Below, one piece after another: positions 1 through 10,258 of a stretch of DNA of 64,000 nt. Numbering within the stretch: the stretch's first letter is position 1; every line of letters starts with the position of its first letter. The stretch is taken from contig JALIRH010000045.1 in assembly GCA_023055505.1 (NCBI GenBank), positions 2,170,001 through 2,234,000 of the forward strand, in the 5' to 3' direction. The translations under genes were made by a program, and so were the position numbers. The stretch is from Callipepla californica brunnescens (Eukaryota; Chordata; Aves; Galliformes; Odontophoridae). The notes under the pieces were generated by a model. The model worked only from the letters and a program-made list of their open reading frames with translations, searched no databases and was not told the origin of the DNA.

Positions 1-608
1 GGTGTCGGGGTTGGGAAGTGCTGACACACACCGGGACCTGCACGGTGGGGCAGGGGGAGCACGGCCACGTCCCTGCGTGGTCCCATCACTCGTGGAGGGG
101 CTCTGCTGACCCTTGGGATGAGGGACGACCTCCCCTGGAATACCCTTCCAAGGAGAAGCGCGGAGTTCGGTGAATGCTGATGAAAGCAGGAAGGATGAAA
201 GGGGTGCAGGGAGGGAGGGGTATGTGCGTATGAGGATGGAAGGGGGGTGGGGGGGGGGAAGAGCATGTGCCAGGTAACAAACCTCCGAGATCGCCCAGAT
301 AAAGGGAGATCCCAGCAGCTGTAATTACGGCGCTGCAGAGATAGAGCGGCGCGGGGAAAGCCCGAAGCCAAGCGCAGGAGCTGCGGGTGAGCTGCAGCCC
401 GGGGAGAAGTTAATAACACGCCGAACCAAGTGGGAGCAGACAGCCTGGCGTCTGCCCTCCCACACGCCATGCTGCCCTGCCGCCTCGCTAACGAACGCCG
501 TGCTAATGAACCTCAGGCCCTGTGCCCTCCGAAGGCATCGCCGCGCTGATCCGGGCTTGGCCTTGGATTTAATTTACTTGGGGAGGGGGTAGGCAGGGGT
601 GGGGATAT
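1..608. other. single-copy noncoding DNA, CpG-enriched
   Basis: No gene or known repeat is recognised here. A G-run lies at about 242-258. The part from about 326 to 560 has clustered CpG dinucleotides (for example around 326-350 and 535-555), more than most of the window, but it is too short and uneven to call a firm CpG island. The open frames present have no recognisable protein features. Confidence 0.6.
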
Positions 609-1078
609 CACACCTGGTTGGGATGTGGGGATGTGGGGGTATGGGGACATGGGGACGTGGGAAACAAGGACATGGGGACACAGCAACATGAGGACATGAG
701 GACACAGAGGCACAGGAACAGAGGGACATGGCAACACAGGGACACAGGAACATGGGGGTATAGGGACATGGGGACATGGGGACATGGGGACATGGGGACA
801 TGGGAGTAGAGGGTCACAGGGACATGGGGATGTTGGGACAGGGGGACACAGGAACATGAGAACATGGGCACACAGAGGCATAGGGATACGGGGAAACAAG
901 GACATGGGGACACAGAGACACAGGAACAGAGGGACATGGCAACACAGGGACACAGGAACGTGGGGGTATAGGGACACAAGGACATGGGGATATGGGGACA
1001 CAGAGACATGGGGACATGAAGGTACAGGGACACAAGGACATGGGGATATGGGGACATGGAAACACAGGGGCACAGGGA
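609..1078. repeat. 8-bp G-rich minisatellite (ACATGGGG / ACACAGGG units)
   Basis: About 470 bp of imperfect 8-bp units, mostly ACATGGGG and ACACAGGG/ACACAGGA. The most regular stretch is about 757-804, where four or more GGGG runs are spaced by ACAT. A 58-bp block recurs almost exactly: 711-768 matches 919-976 with one difference, 208 bp (26 units) apart, so the array grew partly by duplication of larger blocks. The array reads open in several frames on both strands and yields low-complexity Pro-Cys-His-Val-Ser or Gly-His-Gly-Asp proteins. These are consequences of the repeat, not genes. Confidence 0.92.
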
Positions 1079-2547
1079 ACAGGGTGGCTGCTTTCAGTGC
1101 GTTCCCCCTTTTCCCATCACAGATCCTCGCGGTGGATTTGGAGGCTTGGCAGCAGTGGTGCTCATCTGCCCCCAGCAGGGCACATCCGCAGACATGCCAC
1201 ACAGACGCCCACGGTGTTGAAAATGAGAGTTTTTTCCCTAAAATTTCAAAGCCAACCCCCCACTCCACCCCCACCCCCCATCCACCTCGGGGTAAGGGAG
1301 ACCCAGTGCCATTAATGAAGTGCCTGAGAGTAATTGGGGGGTAGTGTCACACACATCAGTGTGACACACACACACACCCCCAGTAGGGAGGTGAGGGTCT
1401 CAGCCCATCCCTGCAGCATTACATTGGGGGCACAGAGCACCCCCTGTGCCAGAGCCATTGCACCCCAATCCCTGGCCCCATATTCTCACAGCAGTGAGGA
1501 TCCCCGTGCTGACAGCTGCTTTCCTGTGAGCTGCAGCAGGAGCAGACATCAGGCCGTGCCCCATGCAAAGCCATCACCTGCATGCTCTGCCCACCCCCAG
1601 AGGGGCAGTGATGCTCTGTGTTTCCCATGCAGGGCCTGGAGGACAGGACCCGCTGATGCTCTGCACTGTGTGGTCGCTCCATGGCCCCAGTGGGGTATGT
1701 GGGTTTGCAGAGGTGCTGTCGGCTGGTGGGTGACCTCGTGTTCTTCTTAATTAACAGAGACAAAATGAGCGGTCGTGGGGATGGTTCTTCCCATACAGCT
1801 GATTCTGGTCTGCTTGGGGTCACACCCTGCAGCAGGTGAGGGGCTGTCCCCCAGCCCCCGAGCTGTGCCTGCAGCGCTCAGAGCCCTGGCCCTCATGGGC
1901 AGAGTGATGCTGAACATCGTTCAGCTCAACCCGGGCTCCAAGGAAAGGACGCCCAGCTTTGGGATGCAACCGTGAGCATCAGGCATCACCTCAGGCGTGT
2001 GGGATGCTCTGCTGGGGACATCTGCAGCGTGCTTTGGTCTAGCAGCCACCTCGTGTCATCACCCTGCTGCACAGCACTGAGCTCCCCGTGCAGGACATGG
2101 GCTCTGCTCGTCTGACAGCATCTCCCTGGGGGCTGGAGGAAGAGCTGCCGCCCCGGGCTTGGGGACACTGCTGAGCCAGACGGGGTGGTGTCACCCGCGT
2201 GTCCCCGCGCCACCGGCAGGCTCGCAGGTGGTCATTAGTGGAGCTGATGGTCCCCACGGCACACATGGGGTATTTACATCGCTGGGGAGCAGAGCTCTGG
2301 AGAGAGACAGAAGGAGGAAAAAAAAAAAAAAAGAAATGGTGACAGTAAATGTATAATTAAAGTCCCATTAAGAGGCGCCTATGAGTCTCTGAGGGAGCAG
2401 GGTGGACGGGATCGCTGCTTCCCCAATGGCTTTCAGGTGCAAAAGTGTCCCCAGGAACAGCCAGGGGGGTTTTCCCTGGGGAATGTGGCATTGCTGGGGT
2501 CTCTGTGATGCTGTGTACACCCAAGCCGGGCTCTGCTTTGGAAAGAT
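1079..2547. other. single-copy noncoding DNA
   Basis: No gene is recognised. On the minus strand, 1255-1281 carries closely spaced runs of G and fits a G-quadruplex pattern. A 9-bp-arm inverted repeat (1344-1352 with 1359-1367) leads into a short CA tract (1363-1377). A run of 15 A lies at 2318-2332. Confidence 0.6.
1344..1377. repeat. short hairpin joined to a CA microsatellite
   Basis: GTGTCACAC at 1344-1352 pairs with GTGTGACAC at 1359-1367 around a 6-base loop, and the right arm runs into a CA dinucleotide tract. It is short and probably without function. Confidence 0.7.
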
Positions 2548-2812
2548 TGTCCCATTCCTATTCCATTCCATCCCATGGAATCTCATCCCATCCCATGGCA
2601 TTCCATCCCATCCCATGGTATCCCATCCTATGGCATCCATGACATCCCACGACATTCCATGACATCCCATGACATCCCATGATGTTCCATGACATCCCAT
2701 CCCATCCCGTCCCATCCCATCCCATCTCATCCCATTCCATCCCATCCCCATCTCATCCCATTCTATCACTATCCCATCCCATCCATCTCCACCCCCATCC
2801 CATACCCACCCC
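2548..2812. repeat. CCCAT/CATCC pentamer array
   Basis: About 265 bp of imperfect five-base units (CCCAT with CCATG, CTCAT and CCATT variants). The middle, about 2630-2700, is dominated by a ten-base CCATGACATC form. From about 2696 to 2735 the C-triplets are separated by two bases, so the minus strand has regularly spaced GGG runs able to form a G-quadruplex. The minus-strand frame rich in Met, Trp, Asp and Gly is a translation of this array. Confidence 0.9.
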
Positions 2813-5061
2813 CAGGCTTTGACCTAGCTCAGCAATCCAAGAGGATTATTTCCTCTCCCACTGGAAGTGTCCCCATTCCGAAGTTGACACACAACATTCC
2901 CCTGCCCTCAGCTGTGCCGGCACTGCCCCATAAACCAACCTGACCCTAATCCAAAGGTGGGACCGCACAGTTTGAGGCCAGTGCTGGTGAGAAACCCCAC
3001 TGCTCACACCACCCTCCCATCCCGAGCCGCCCCAGCTCTTTGCATCTCCCCATTAGTCGTGCTTCACCGGGCACTGAATGGGGACTGGAATTCCTTAATC
3101 CACCTGTGCCCTGCGGATGAGCTTTCCCAGCCTGAGCCCCGTAACCCAATCCCACTCTACACAAAGCCAGGCATCACCCCATGCTGCACAGCTGGGCTCT
3201 TGCTGCCCGCTGCTCCCAGCAGAGCCTTTGTTTGGGAAATCCCACCTGGTTTCAGTTGGGTGTTCCCAAAGTCCCATTTGGGAGCGTAGAAGTGCTGGTG
3301 GGTTGGAGCTGCTCAGCACTGAGCATTAAAAGGGACTGAGGGAGATTCTGGAAGTGTGGTGTGTTTTTTTTTTTTCAGAGGAAAATGTTGATTCATTGGA
3401 AAGAATGATTTCTTTTGCCGGCAACGTCTCTTCTCGCTTTGACCCGGGCAGAATTTCTCATTAAAACATCGCAGAGATGCGCCCATCCATCCCGTAATAA
3501 CTCTCAGTTGGGGCGCGCTGGAGCTGTGGGGTTTGCTCCGCTTCTCACAGCTCATCCCACTGCATTTGGGAGTGTGATGGAGCAGCGGCCACGCTTTGCA
3601 TTCGTCTTTACCCCCCTGCCCCAGCGGACCGCATCCCAGGGCCAATGGAGATGACCTCATGGCCACATGGGCCGGGGAAGCGCTGCCCGTGGGCTCCTCC
3701 AGTGCCAGAGCTCCCAGTGCTCGCCCACACCTTCTTTCCATGACCTCAGAGGTTGAGCAGTGGAGGAGAGGACGCGGGGCTGCCTGGATGCGTGGCACGG
3801 GAGTGAGGAGCCAGCCCTGCGGACGGCATTGGGTTGTGGAGATATCCGCCCGCGTGCAGAGAGATTGGGATGGAGACGATGCAGAAAATGAGTCTGGAAA
3901 TGGGTGAGGGTTCACATCCTGCGTGCTCTCGAGGTCGTAACCAGCAGAGATCTTTCACGTTGGAAGGTTTTTCTCGAAATAACCTTTTTCTGTGAAAATA
4001 CACATCCAAGGAGCCTACGCTCTGCTCCACAGATGGGAGCCCTGGGGTTGGGTAGGACGATCTGCTGCGTCCCCTCGCTGCGGGGTGGCCGTGGTGTGGG
4101 GCTGAGCTCAGCCCAGCTGCAGCCATGGGATGCCGAGGCCGGCGGCCAATGCCCACTTTCCATTCGCTCCGACTTTCCGCCCCTGCATCCCCCCACATCA
4201 TCCCCATGAGTAATAGGGAGCGGCCGTCCTGTCCGGGCCAACGGGGATGGGGCCACCACGGCCACCCTTGGCCCTGGTGAGCGATGAGGAGGAGGAGGAG
4301 GGGGATGAGGAAGGCAACGCTGGACTCTCCTGTTCCTCTTGGCCACCCGGCGTGGTTCAGGGTCCCGTCCTGACACTGCTGGGAGCCAGCCAGCCCCGTT
4401 AGTCATGGAGGGAGGTGGGAAGGCTGGAAAGACCTGCAGCCCCACTGCCAGGTCAGGCAGCACGCCTCGGCCCGCAGCCATCGCACCACAGAGGAGGCAC
4501 AAGGGGAGAGATGGGACCCGGGACCTCCAGCCCTCACTCCCACATCCTGGAGGGTCCCTCGGTGGTCTCTATGCCTTGCCTGCTGATTCTTCTCTGCCCT
4601 CAGTGTGCTGGTGGCACCACTCAGCGTGTGTCATCCCACCCTGGGGACTCCTCTGCGTGCCTTCAACTTTGGGGCACACAGGGCAGAGGTTTGTGGGCCG
4701 TGTGGGGACAAAGGCTGCTTTCTGAGCTCAAAGGGCTGTGGGTGGGGAGGCACAGAAGCCCTAAAAACAGCAAGAAAAATAACACTGAGCACCTGGAGAC
4801 ACCGGGGATGGGAGGGTTTGAGGGCAAAGCCGTCAGCAGGGCTGAGCCTCCCCACCACGCTCCATCATCTCCAGGATCTTCGCTGTCCTCTCTTTGTTCT
4901 TTCACTGGTTGCACTGCTGCATCTCCAGCGTACGGCTCCCATCAGTCTCTCCCTGGGTGTGCAGCACATCTTGTTTCTGCTGCAGTTTCACCTCCTTGCA
5001 CATCGTGTCCCCGGCGTGACGGCGAATCCAACAGCACTTCCATGCCTTGGAGAAGCGTGCC
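2813..5061. other. single-copy noncoding DNA
   Basis: No gene or interspersed repeat is recognised. It includes a T12 run at 3364-3375 and a GAG-rich stretch at about 4283-4310. The longest open frames here (for example 295 codons at 4415-5302, plus strand) are Pro/Ser/Gly/Cys-rich with no recognisable domain. Confidence 0.55.
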
Positions 5062-5166
5062 GCCACCTTCCTGCATCCTCCTCCTTATTTTAGGACCACC
5101 ACCTTCCTGCATCCTCCTCCTTATTTTAGGACCACCACCTTCCTGCATCCTCCTCCTTATTTTAGG
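5062..5166. repeat. 36-bp tandem triplicate
   Basis: Nearly three copies of a 36-bp unit. The shared end of each copy falls at 5094, 5130 and 5166, exactly 36 bp apart, with essentially identical sequence. Because 36 is divisible by three, the repeat keeps frame and gives three copies of a Gly-Pro-Pro-Pro-Ser-Cys-Ile-Leu peptide in one plus-strand frame. There is no other sign that this frame is coding. Confidence 0.95.
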
Positions 5167-7616
5167 GCCGACATCACCACGTGGGACCTGCTCATGGTTT
5201 AGCATTTCATGTCACAGGGTTCGACCGATAACCGAAGGTGCAGAGGAAGGCGTGAGTGTTTCCCAGCGTGCTCCTGCTGGGTCAGAGCCAGGCTCCATGT
5301 GAGAGCCTCAGAAGCAGCGCAGATGGACACTGCTGTGATGAGCAGAGGACGGTCTCAGCCGCACTGCCCAGGGACCACTCTTAGGATGCGGCACTCCGGG
5401 CATCCCCTGAGAAATCCGTTCAGAGCGTTTCAGGCTGCGGGGGCTCTGTCCCCAAGCAGCGCGGCCGGGCTGCAGGTAACGTTGCCATCTAGTGGCTTCC
5501 CCACCCCGAGCCTGGACGAGGAGCTCGGGATATTCGGGCGGAGGAGGATGGAAGAGGCGAAGCAGCAGCGCTGGCACTGGGTGGCATCCAGTGACACCCC
5601 CCGCCGTACCCTGGGCACAGCCGGAGGATGCGACGGACAACCTCCAGCCTCTCTACCCATCAAATCTGGAGCACAAGGCAGCTCCAACACGCTGCCATGG
5701 GGCAGCTGTGCCCCATGGATGGGGAGCAGAACCCGGAGCCCCCGCTCGCTGCCTCCAGCCCGGGGGCAGAAGGTGGAGCTCCGCTCCCGGAGCTGTCAGG
5801 GCTTGGTCACAGCGGTGACATAGCAGCCGCCTCTGGATGGTACCTGATGGGTGAGATTCCTGCGCAGCATCCTTCTTGACAGGGCTAAGATCAAAGGTGG
5901 ATGGGGCTGAGTACGTGTGCGGCTCGGCCTCGTGTTGGAACCCAGTGCAGGAGGGTCCCAGCAGCTCCCCAGCCAGAGCGTGGCTGCATGCTCAGGGGCA
6001 AAAATAACCACGTAATGAGGGATGCAATGATGTTCTGTGTTCATACAGAGAGCTTTCCCAGCATCCTCATCCCAGCGGGGCACAGATCTGTCCCTGTTTT
6101 TCCAGCACAGGGTCCCATGGATCCACCATGATCCCAGACACCACTTCCACACCACTACACCCTGTTCAGAGATGCTGGGACCGACCCTTAACCCAGCTGC
6201 CAGTGTCGTGGCTGCTCTGGCAAAAGCTCCGAAGCCTTTTGCAGCTGCCCTTCTATCTGCTCTCTGCATCTCACATGCACGGAGCCTGTGCCTGCATTCC
6301 TCATCACGGAGTCACCTTGTTTGGCTGCCGTCGGATCCTCCGGGTTTCTCTCCTGCTCTGGAAAACACACCCACAGGAAGGCAGCCACCTCCCCTGTCCC
6401 CTGCCACCTCCCCGTTCCCGTGGTGTGCAGCGGGCGGTGACACTCGCTGATTGTGGAAGAGGACGCAACGCAGGGTGTTCACCCCCGAGTGCCCAGGATC
6501 CTTATCTTGCCAAGGGAGAGAGGAAGGTGAACGCAAAGGATTGAAGCTGAGATCTTCAAGACAGTGGGGGAACAAGATCATCCCTGCACAGCCTTCGATA
6601 TTGCATCGTCTGCTGCAGTCATCCCTTGCCTGCGTACCAGGGCATCCTCCTGGGGACCCTACAGCTGCACTGCCCCACATTCCGCCCCACAAGTGCCCTC
6701 CCCATCAGTGCTGTCAATCCCGGGCTTCCAGGAGCTCTCCATGTGAAGGTGCCACATGTCCCTTGGCTGAAAAGCATCGTGGCATCTCCTCTTCCCACCT
6801 GCATCCCTGGGCCGAGGTGCAGCAGGGCAGTGCTGGGTGTGACGGCAGCAGAGCGCAGGGCATGTAGGCTGCTGGACAGGGCCAGGGCAGGGTGCTGCAA
6901 TCCTGCCCTGTTCTGTTTACTTCCCCTCCCAGCTTTTTTGCAAGCTCCTCGGGGCAGCGCCTGTTTCTCAATAGTGCTGCTCTCTCCCGCAGCTTCTTTC
7001 TGCCACTGTGAGCTGATGATGCTTTTGTTGGCGATAGTGCCCAAAATTCCAGGAGCTGAAGTACAATCCTACTTCAGCCAGGATTCCACTGCTGATCCGT
7101 GAGCATTTCTGCTTATAACCTCATGTCTTCTATCCCAAAAAGCTGTGAAAGACCCCTTGGCACGCAGCTCCCAGAGCACACCCAATCAGCAGCTGAAGCC
7201 CACGAACAATCCCCAGTCCCATCCAGGCTCAGCTTTGGCTCCTGACCCTCATTCTTTGAGGGGACAAGCACAGCCCATGTGAAGCTGTCACCAGCTCACC
7301 AGCAATTCCCCAGTGTCCGCTCCGGGTGCCAGTGGAGCCTGTCCTCTCCTCCCAAGGCTGCTTTGAATCTTCTCATGGTGGCCTCCAAAACTGGCAGCTC
7401 CCAACTGGGAGTGGATGGGGACAGACAGCAATCATGGTATTGTCCCATGTGTGTTTTTTTTTCAGTTTCCCTTGGAGTTATCCACTAATTTTTCTCATTT
7501 TCTACCAAACTACAAAGCTCTGGGGGCAGAAATAATTGCTGCTTGCACGGCACCCAGCATGGCAGGATGCAGCTTTGCACCAGGGACTCCTGACTGCATC
7601 ACCAACCTGAATAAAT
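5167..7616. other. single-copy noncoding DNA
   Basis: Nothing gene-like is recognised apart from the CTCF-core match listed separately. It is GC-rich with scattered CpG between about 5340 and 5780. Open frames are short and featureless. Confidence 0.55.
5484..5495 (-). promoter_or_regulatory. candidate CTCF-binding core motif
   Basis: Read on the minus strand the 12 bases are CCACTAGATGGC, which fits every position of the vertebrate CTCF core CCASYAGRKGGC. It lies in a locally GC-rich, repeat-free stretch. A single motif match does not prove occupancy. Confidence 0.45.
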
Positions 7617-7815
7617 CGAATCACGAAGGCTGGAATAGACCCCTCAGATCCCCAAGTCCAACCTCATCCCCACCATGCCCAGTGACCATGTCCCCAAGTG
7701 CCACATCCCCACAGTTCTGGAACACCTCTGGGGATGGTGACTCTCCCACCTCCCTGGGCAGCCTGTGCCTGAGCACTCTTTCTAAGAAATTGCTCCTAAT
7801 ATCCAACCTGCCCAT
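7617..7815 (-). mobile_element. CR1 LINE, 3'-end fragment
   Basis: The sequence matches the complement of a CR1 3' end. From left to right it has the decayed tail (AATCACGAAGGCTGGAATAG), then the CCCCAAGTCCAACC and CCACCATGCCCA segments, then AACACCTC, then the CTCCCTGGGCAGCCTGTGCC block, then the TCTAAGAAATTGCTCCTAAT part. The element is 5'-truncated, as is usual for CR1. It carries no intact ORF. Confidence 0.9.
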
Positions 7816-8332
7816 GAACGACACGTGCTGTCACCTTCCGTTGCACACCTCCAAACAACCCAAAGAAATAAAGATGGAAATGGCGCATCCACGGTGGCAA
7901 AAGGTGGCCAGGAGATAGCCAAGAGAGCACCCATCTGAGACAAACAACCATGACACGGTCACGCTTTTCACGCAGGGCCGGGTGTGATTAATCCCTGAAG
8001 CCTGCCAGGGAAGCGCGCAGCTAAGCAAATGCGGCCTTTGATGTGCAGCTTGGGGATTGATGAAACTGAGGCACGTTGACGGCAGCGTAGCTGTAGGGTG
8101 GCCGAGGAGAGGAGGGGAGGAGCGGGCGTGCAACGCGCCCCAATGGACTCAGAGCAATGCCTAAGGTACAGAAGAAGAATAATAAAATAAAGATGCTACC
8201 AAAATTTAATTAATGAAAAAAAAAAAAAAAGGCCGACGAGAAGAAAGGGCTGTCCCAGGAAACTTCCCCTTGCCCAGGGAGGTAGCATGGCCTCACGGGT
8301 GGTAAGCCTGCCTGGGGATTTGGGATGTGCTC

Positions 8333-8385
8333 CAAGCAAGGCTGCTGTGTGGTCTTGGTCAAGTTCCCTTACCTGTCCCCCTGTC
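8333..8385 (+). mobile_element. MIR-like SINE fragment
   Basis: The segment reading GCTGTGTGGTCTTGGTCAAG resembles the MIR core region (the part read as GCTGTGTGACCTTGGGCAAG in MIR consensus). Only about 50 bp is recognisable. Confidence 0.5.
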
Positions 8386-10174
8386 TTGGTAGGTATCAGT
8401 GCATTTATGTCTGGATTTAGCCACATTCAAACGTGGGAGGTTGGAACAGAGGTTGGAAGGGACCTCTGGTTGGACAATCAGAGCCTGAGTGCAGAGGATG
8501 AACTGATCTGGGGATTTCCTCTGAGTTAACCTTGTGGAAGGAGTTGCAGCAACTCCATGATTAAGGCTTAGCAAAGATAAATCAGGGAAAGTAAACGCTA
8601 CCTGCGCTTCACAGGGAGCCAATGCCAAATGCAGGTGCAGCTCTGTGGTTTTCACCCTTCTCCTGATATGCCCCAGCACTCCCCAACTCACTGCCTCTTC
8701 CTACCGTGATGCTTTTGAATCTTCAAAACAAATAGAAAACTGTTTGACCGTGAGGACTCAAATCCCAAACAAAATACATGGAAAGTGGCTACAGGACCTT
8801 CACGATCCCAAGCTAAACCCTGAGGCACAGCACACACTCGATGCAATGAGAAATATGCAGTTGAATATCTACATGGACAAAGGTTTATCTCCCATAGTGA
8901 CAGCAAGACACAAGGAGTTCTTGGTCTCTTCCCATTGGAAGGATTCTCCATGGGCTGTTGGGACCAGTCCTTCCCAGTCTCCTGGAGAACCCCAGAATCC
9001 CACTGCAGAGCCGTGACTCGTTGCTCCATGAGACAAAAAGTCAGCTCTTCTCGTCTGGGGGGATACTTATTAGCTGGGATGGCGCAAACCAGTTCAAGAG
9101 AGTAAATTTTCTCAACCCATCAACACTCAGAGCCTGTGCCTGTTTCCAAAACAGCCTGTGGTTCTACAAAGGCTGGATGTCCTCTTAATTTTTAATGTTC
9201 TTCCAGTTTTCTTCCAGGACCAATAGGAAATGTGCTGAAACACCGTGAGAAAGCTTGTTCTTGTGGTTATGTCTGGCCCTAACCAGAAACAGAAGCGCCA
9301 GGAGGTGGGATGAGAGTGCTTGAAATCTCTCCAACTTCCCGTTACAAATGCTAAAGGTCTGCATGCTTCAGATGAACTTTTGGATGCTCCCATCAAGCTT
9401 TTGATGTCTGCCCTTCCCTCACAAGTCGCTGAGAACAGCAAAGCATGGACGAATGAAAGAGGCCCAGAGCAGCATTCCCTGAGGAGCCCATGGAAGACCT
9501 TGGTTGCTGTCAGTGCTGCAGAGCCCATTGCCCCCAGAAGGGGCTGTGGCTGCTCAGCTCAGCCCTGTAGGGCCCCAGCTCCATTCCCAAGAGGAGATCT
9601 GTTGGATGTGCTCCTAGGGTTGCAGCCTCCTGCCTCAACTTGAGCATTGTCAGTGGCAACGTGTCTGAAGGGAATCTAGCCACACTCCTGCAGCGATGGG
9701 ATTCAGATATCTCACCTATCCACTCACGGGATCTGAAAGACTTCTTCTCCTTAGATTGAAAAGCTCTGAAAGGCTCAGTCAAGAATCCATCTTTCTATCT
9801 GATGGGGGAGAAGAGGAAGGAAACCCAAAGAGACAAAGGAACTCCAGAGATTGTCTACTGCAGACCCTGTCTTTAACACCTTCTTGAGTTACCTTATCCA
9901 AACTCCAGCCCCAGCACCAGGAGATGCTGCAAGAGCCACGTGGCACGGAAAGGCCAAAGGCCCCATGGGTGGCTCCAGCAGTCCAAGCCATGCGGGTATT
10001 TCAGCATCTCACTCTTATGCAAGCACCAGGACCAGATTTAATGGCGAACAGTTCAAAGCACCACCAGCTCCCTCTACAGGATGCGGAAAGAGGGAGAGGC
10101 GGCCTCCACCAAGGAGTGTGCTTCAGAGCGTAGTGCAGTGAGTTATGGCTTGGAATGGCTGTGCTCTCCATTTG

Positions 10175-10258
10175 CTCAAGAGGTGACCGTCCTCCCCTTG
10201 GCACATCCAGCACTCCAAACTCACCCTCAAGAGGTGACCATCCTTCCCTTGGCACCTC
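10175..10258. repeat. imperfect tandem duplication, 51-bp period
   Basis: CTCAAGAGGTGACC followed by a CCTTGGCAC segment occurs at 10175 and again at 10226. The two copies differ at several bases, so the duplication is not very recent. Confidence 0.75.

Noticed and set aside
513..1344. Long open frames on both strands (up to 253 codons) rich in Pro, Cys, His, Val, Ser or Gly, His, Asp
   Set aside because: They are translations of the 8-bp minisatellite, open in several frames at once because of the repeat composition.
2368..2769. 133-codon minus-strand frame rich in Met, Trp, Asp and Gly
   Set aside because: It is a translation of the CCCAT array.
4415..5302. 295-codon plus-strand frame
   Set aside because: It has no domain, low-complexity Ser/Pro/Gly/Cys composition and includes the 36-bp triplicate. 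Overlapping frames on both strands are similarly open.
8430..8475. Possible CR1 3' end around GGTTGGAAGGGACCTCTGG
   Set aside because: The similarity is limited to about 20 bp and flanking sequence does not continue the CR1 pattern.
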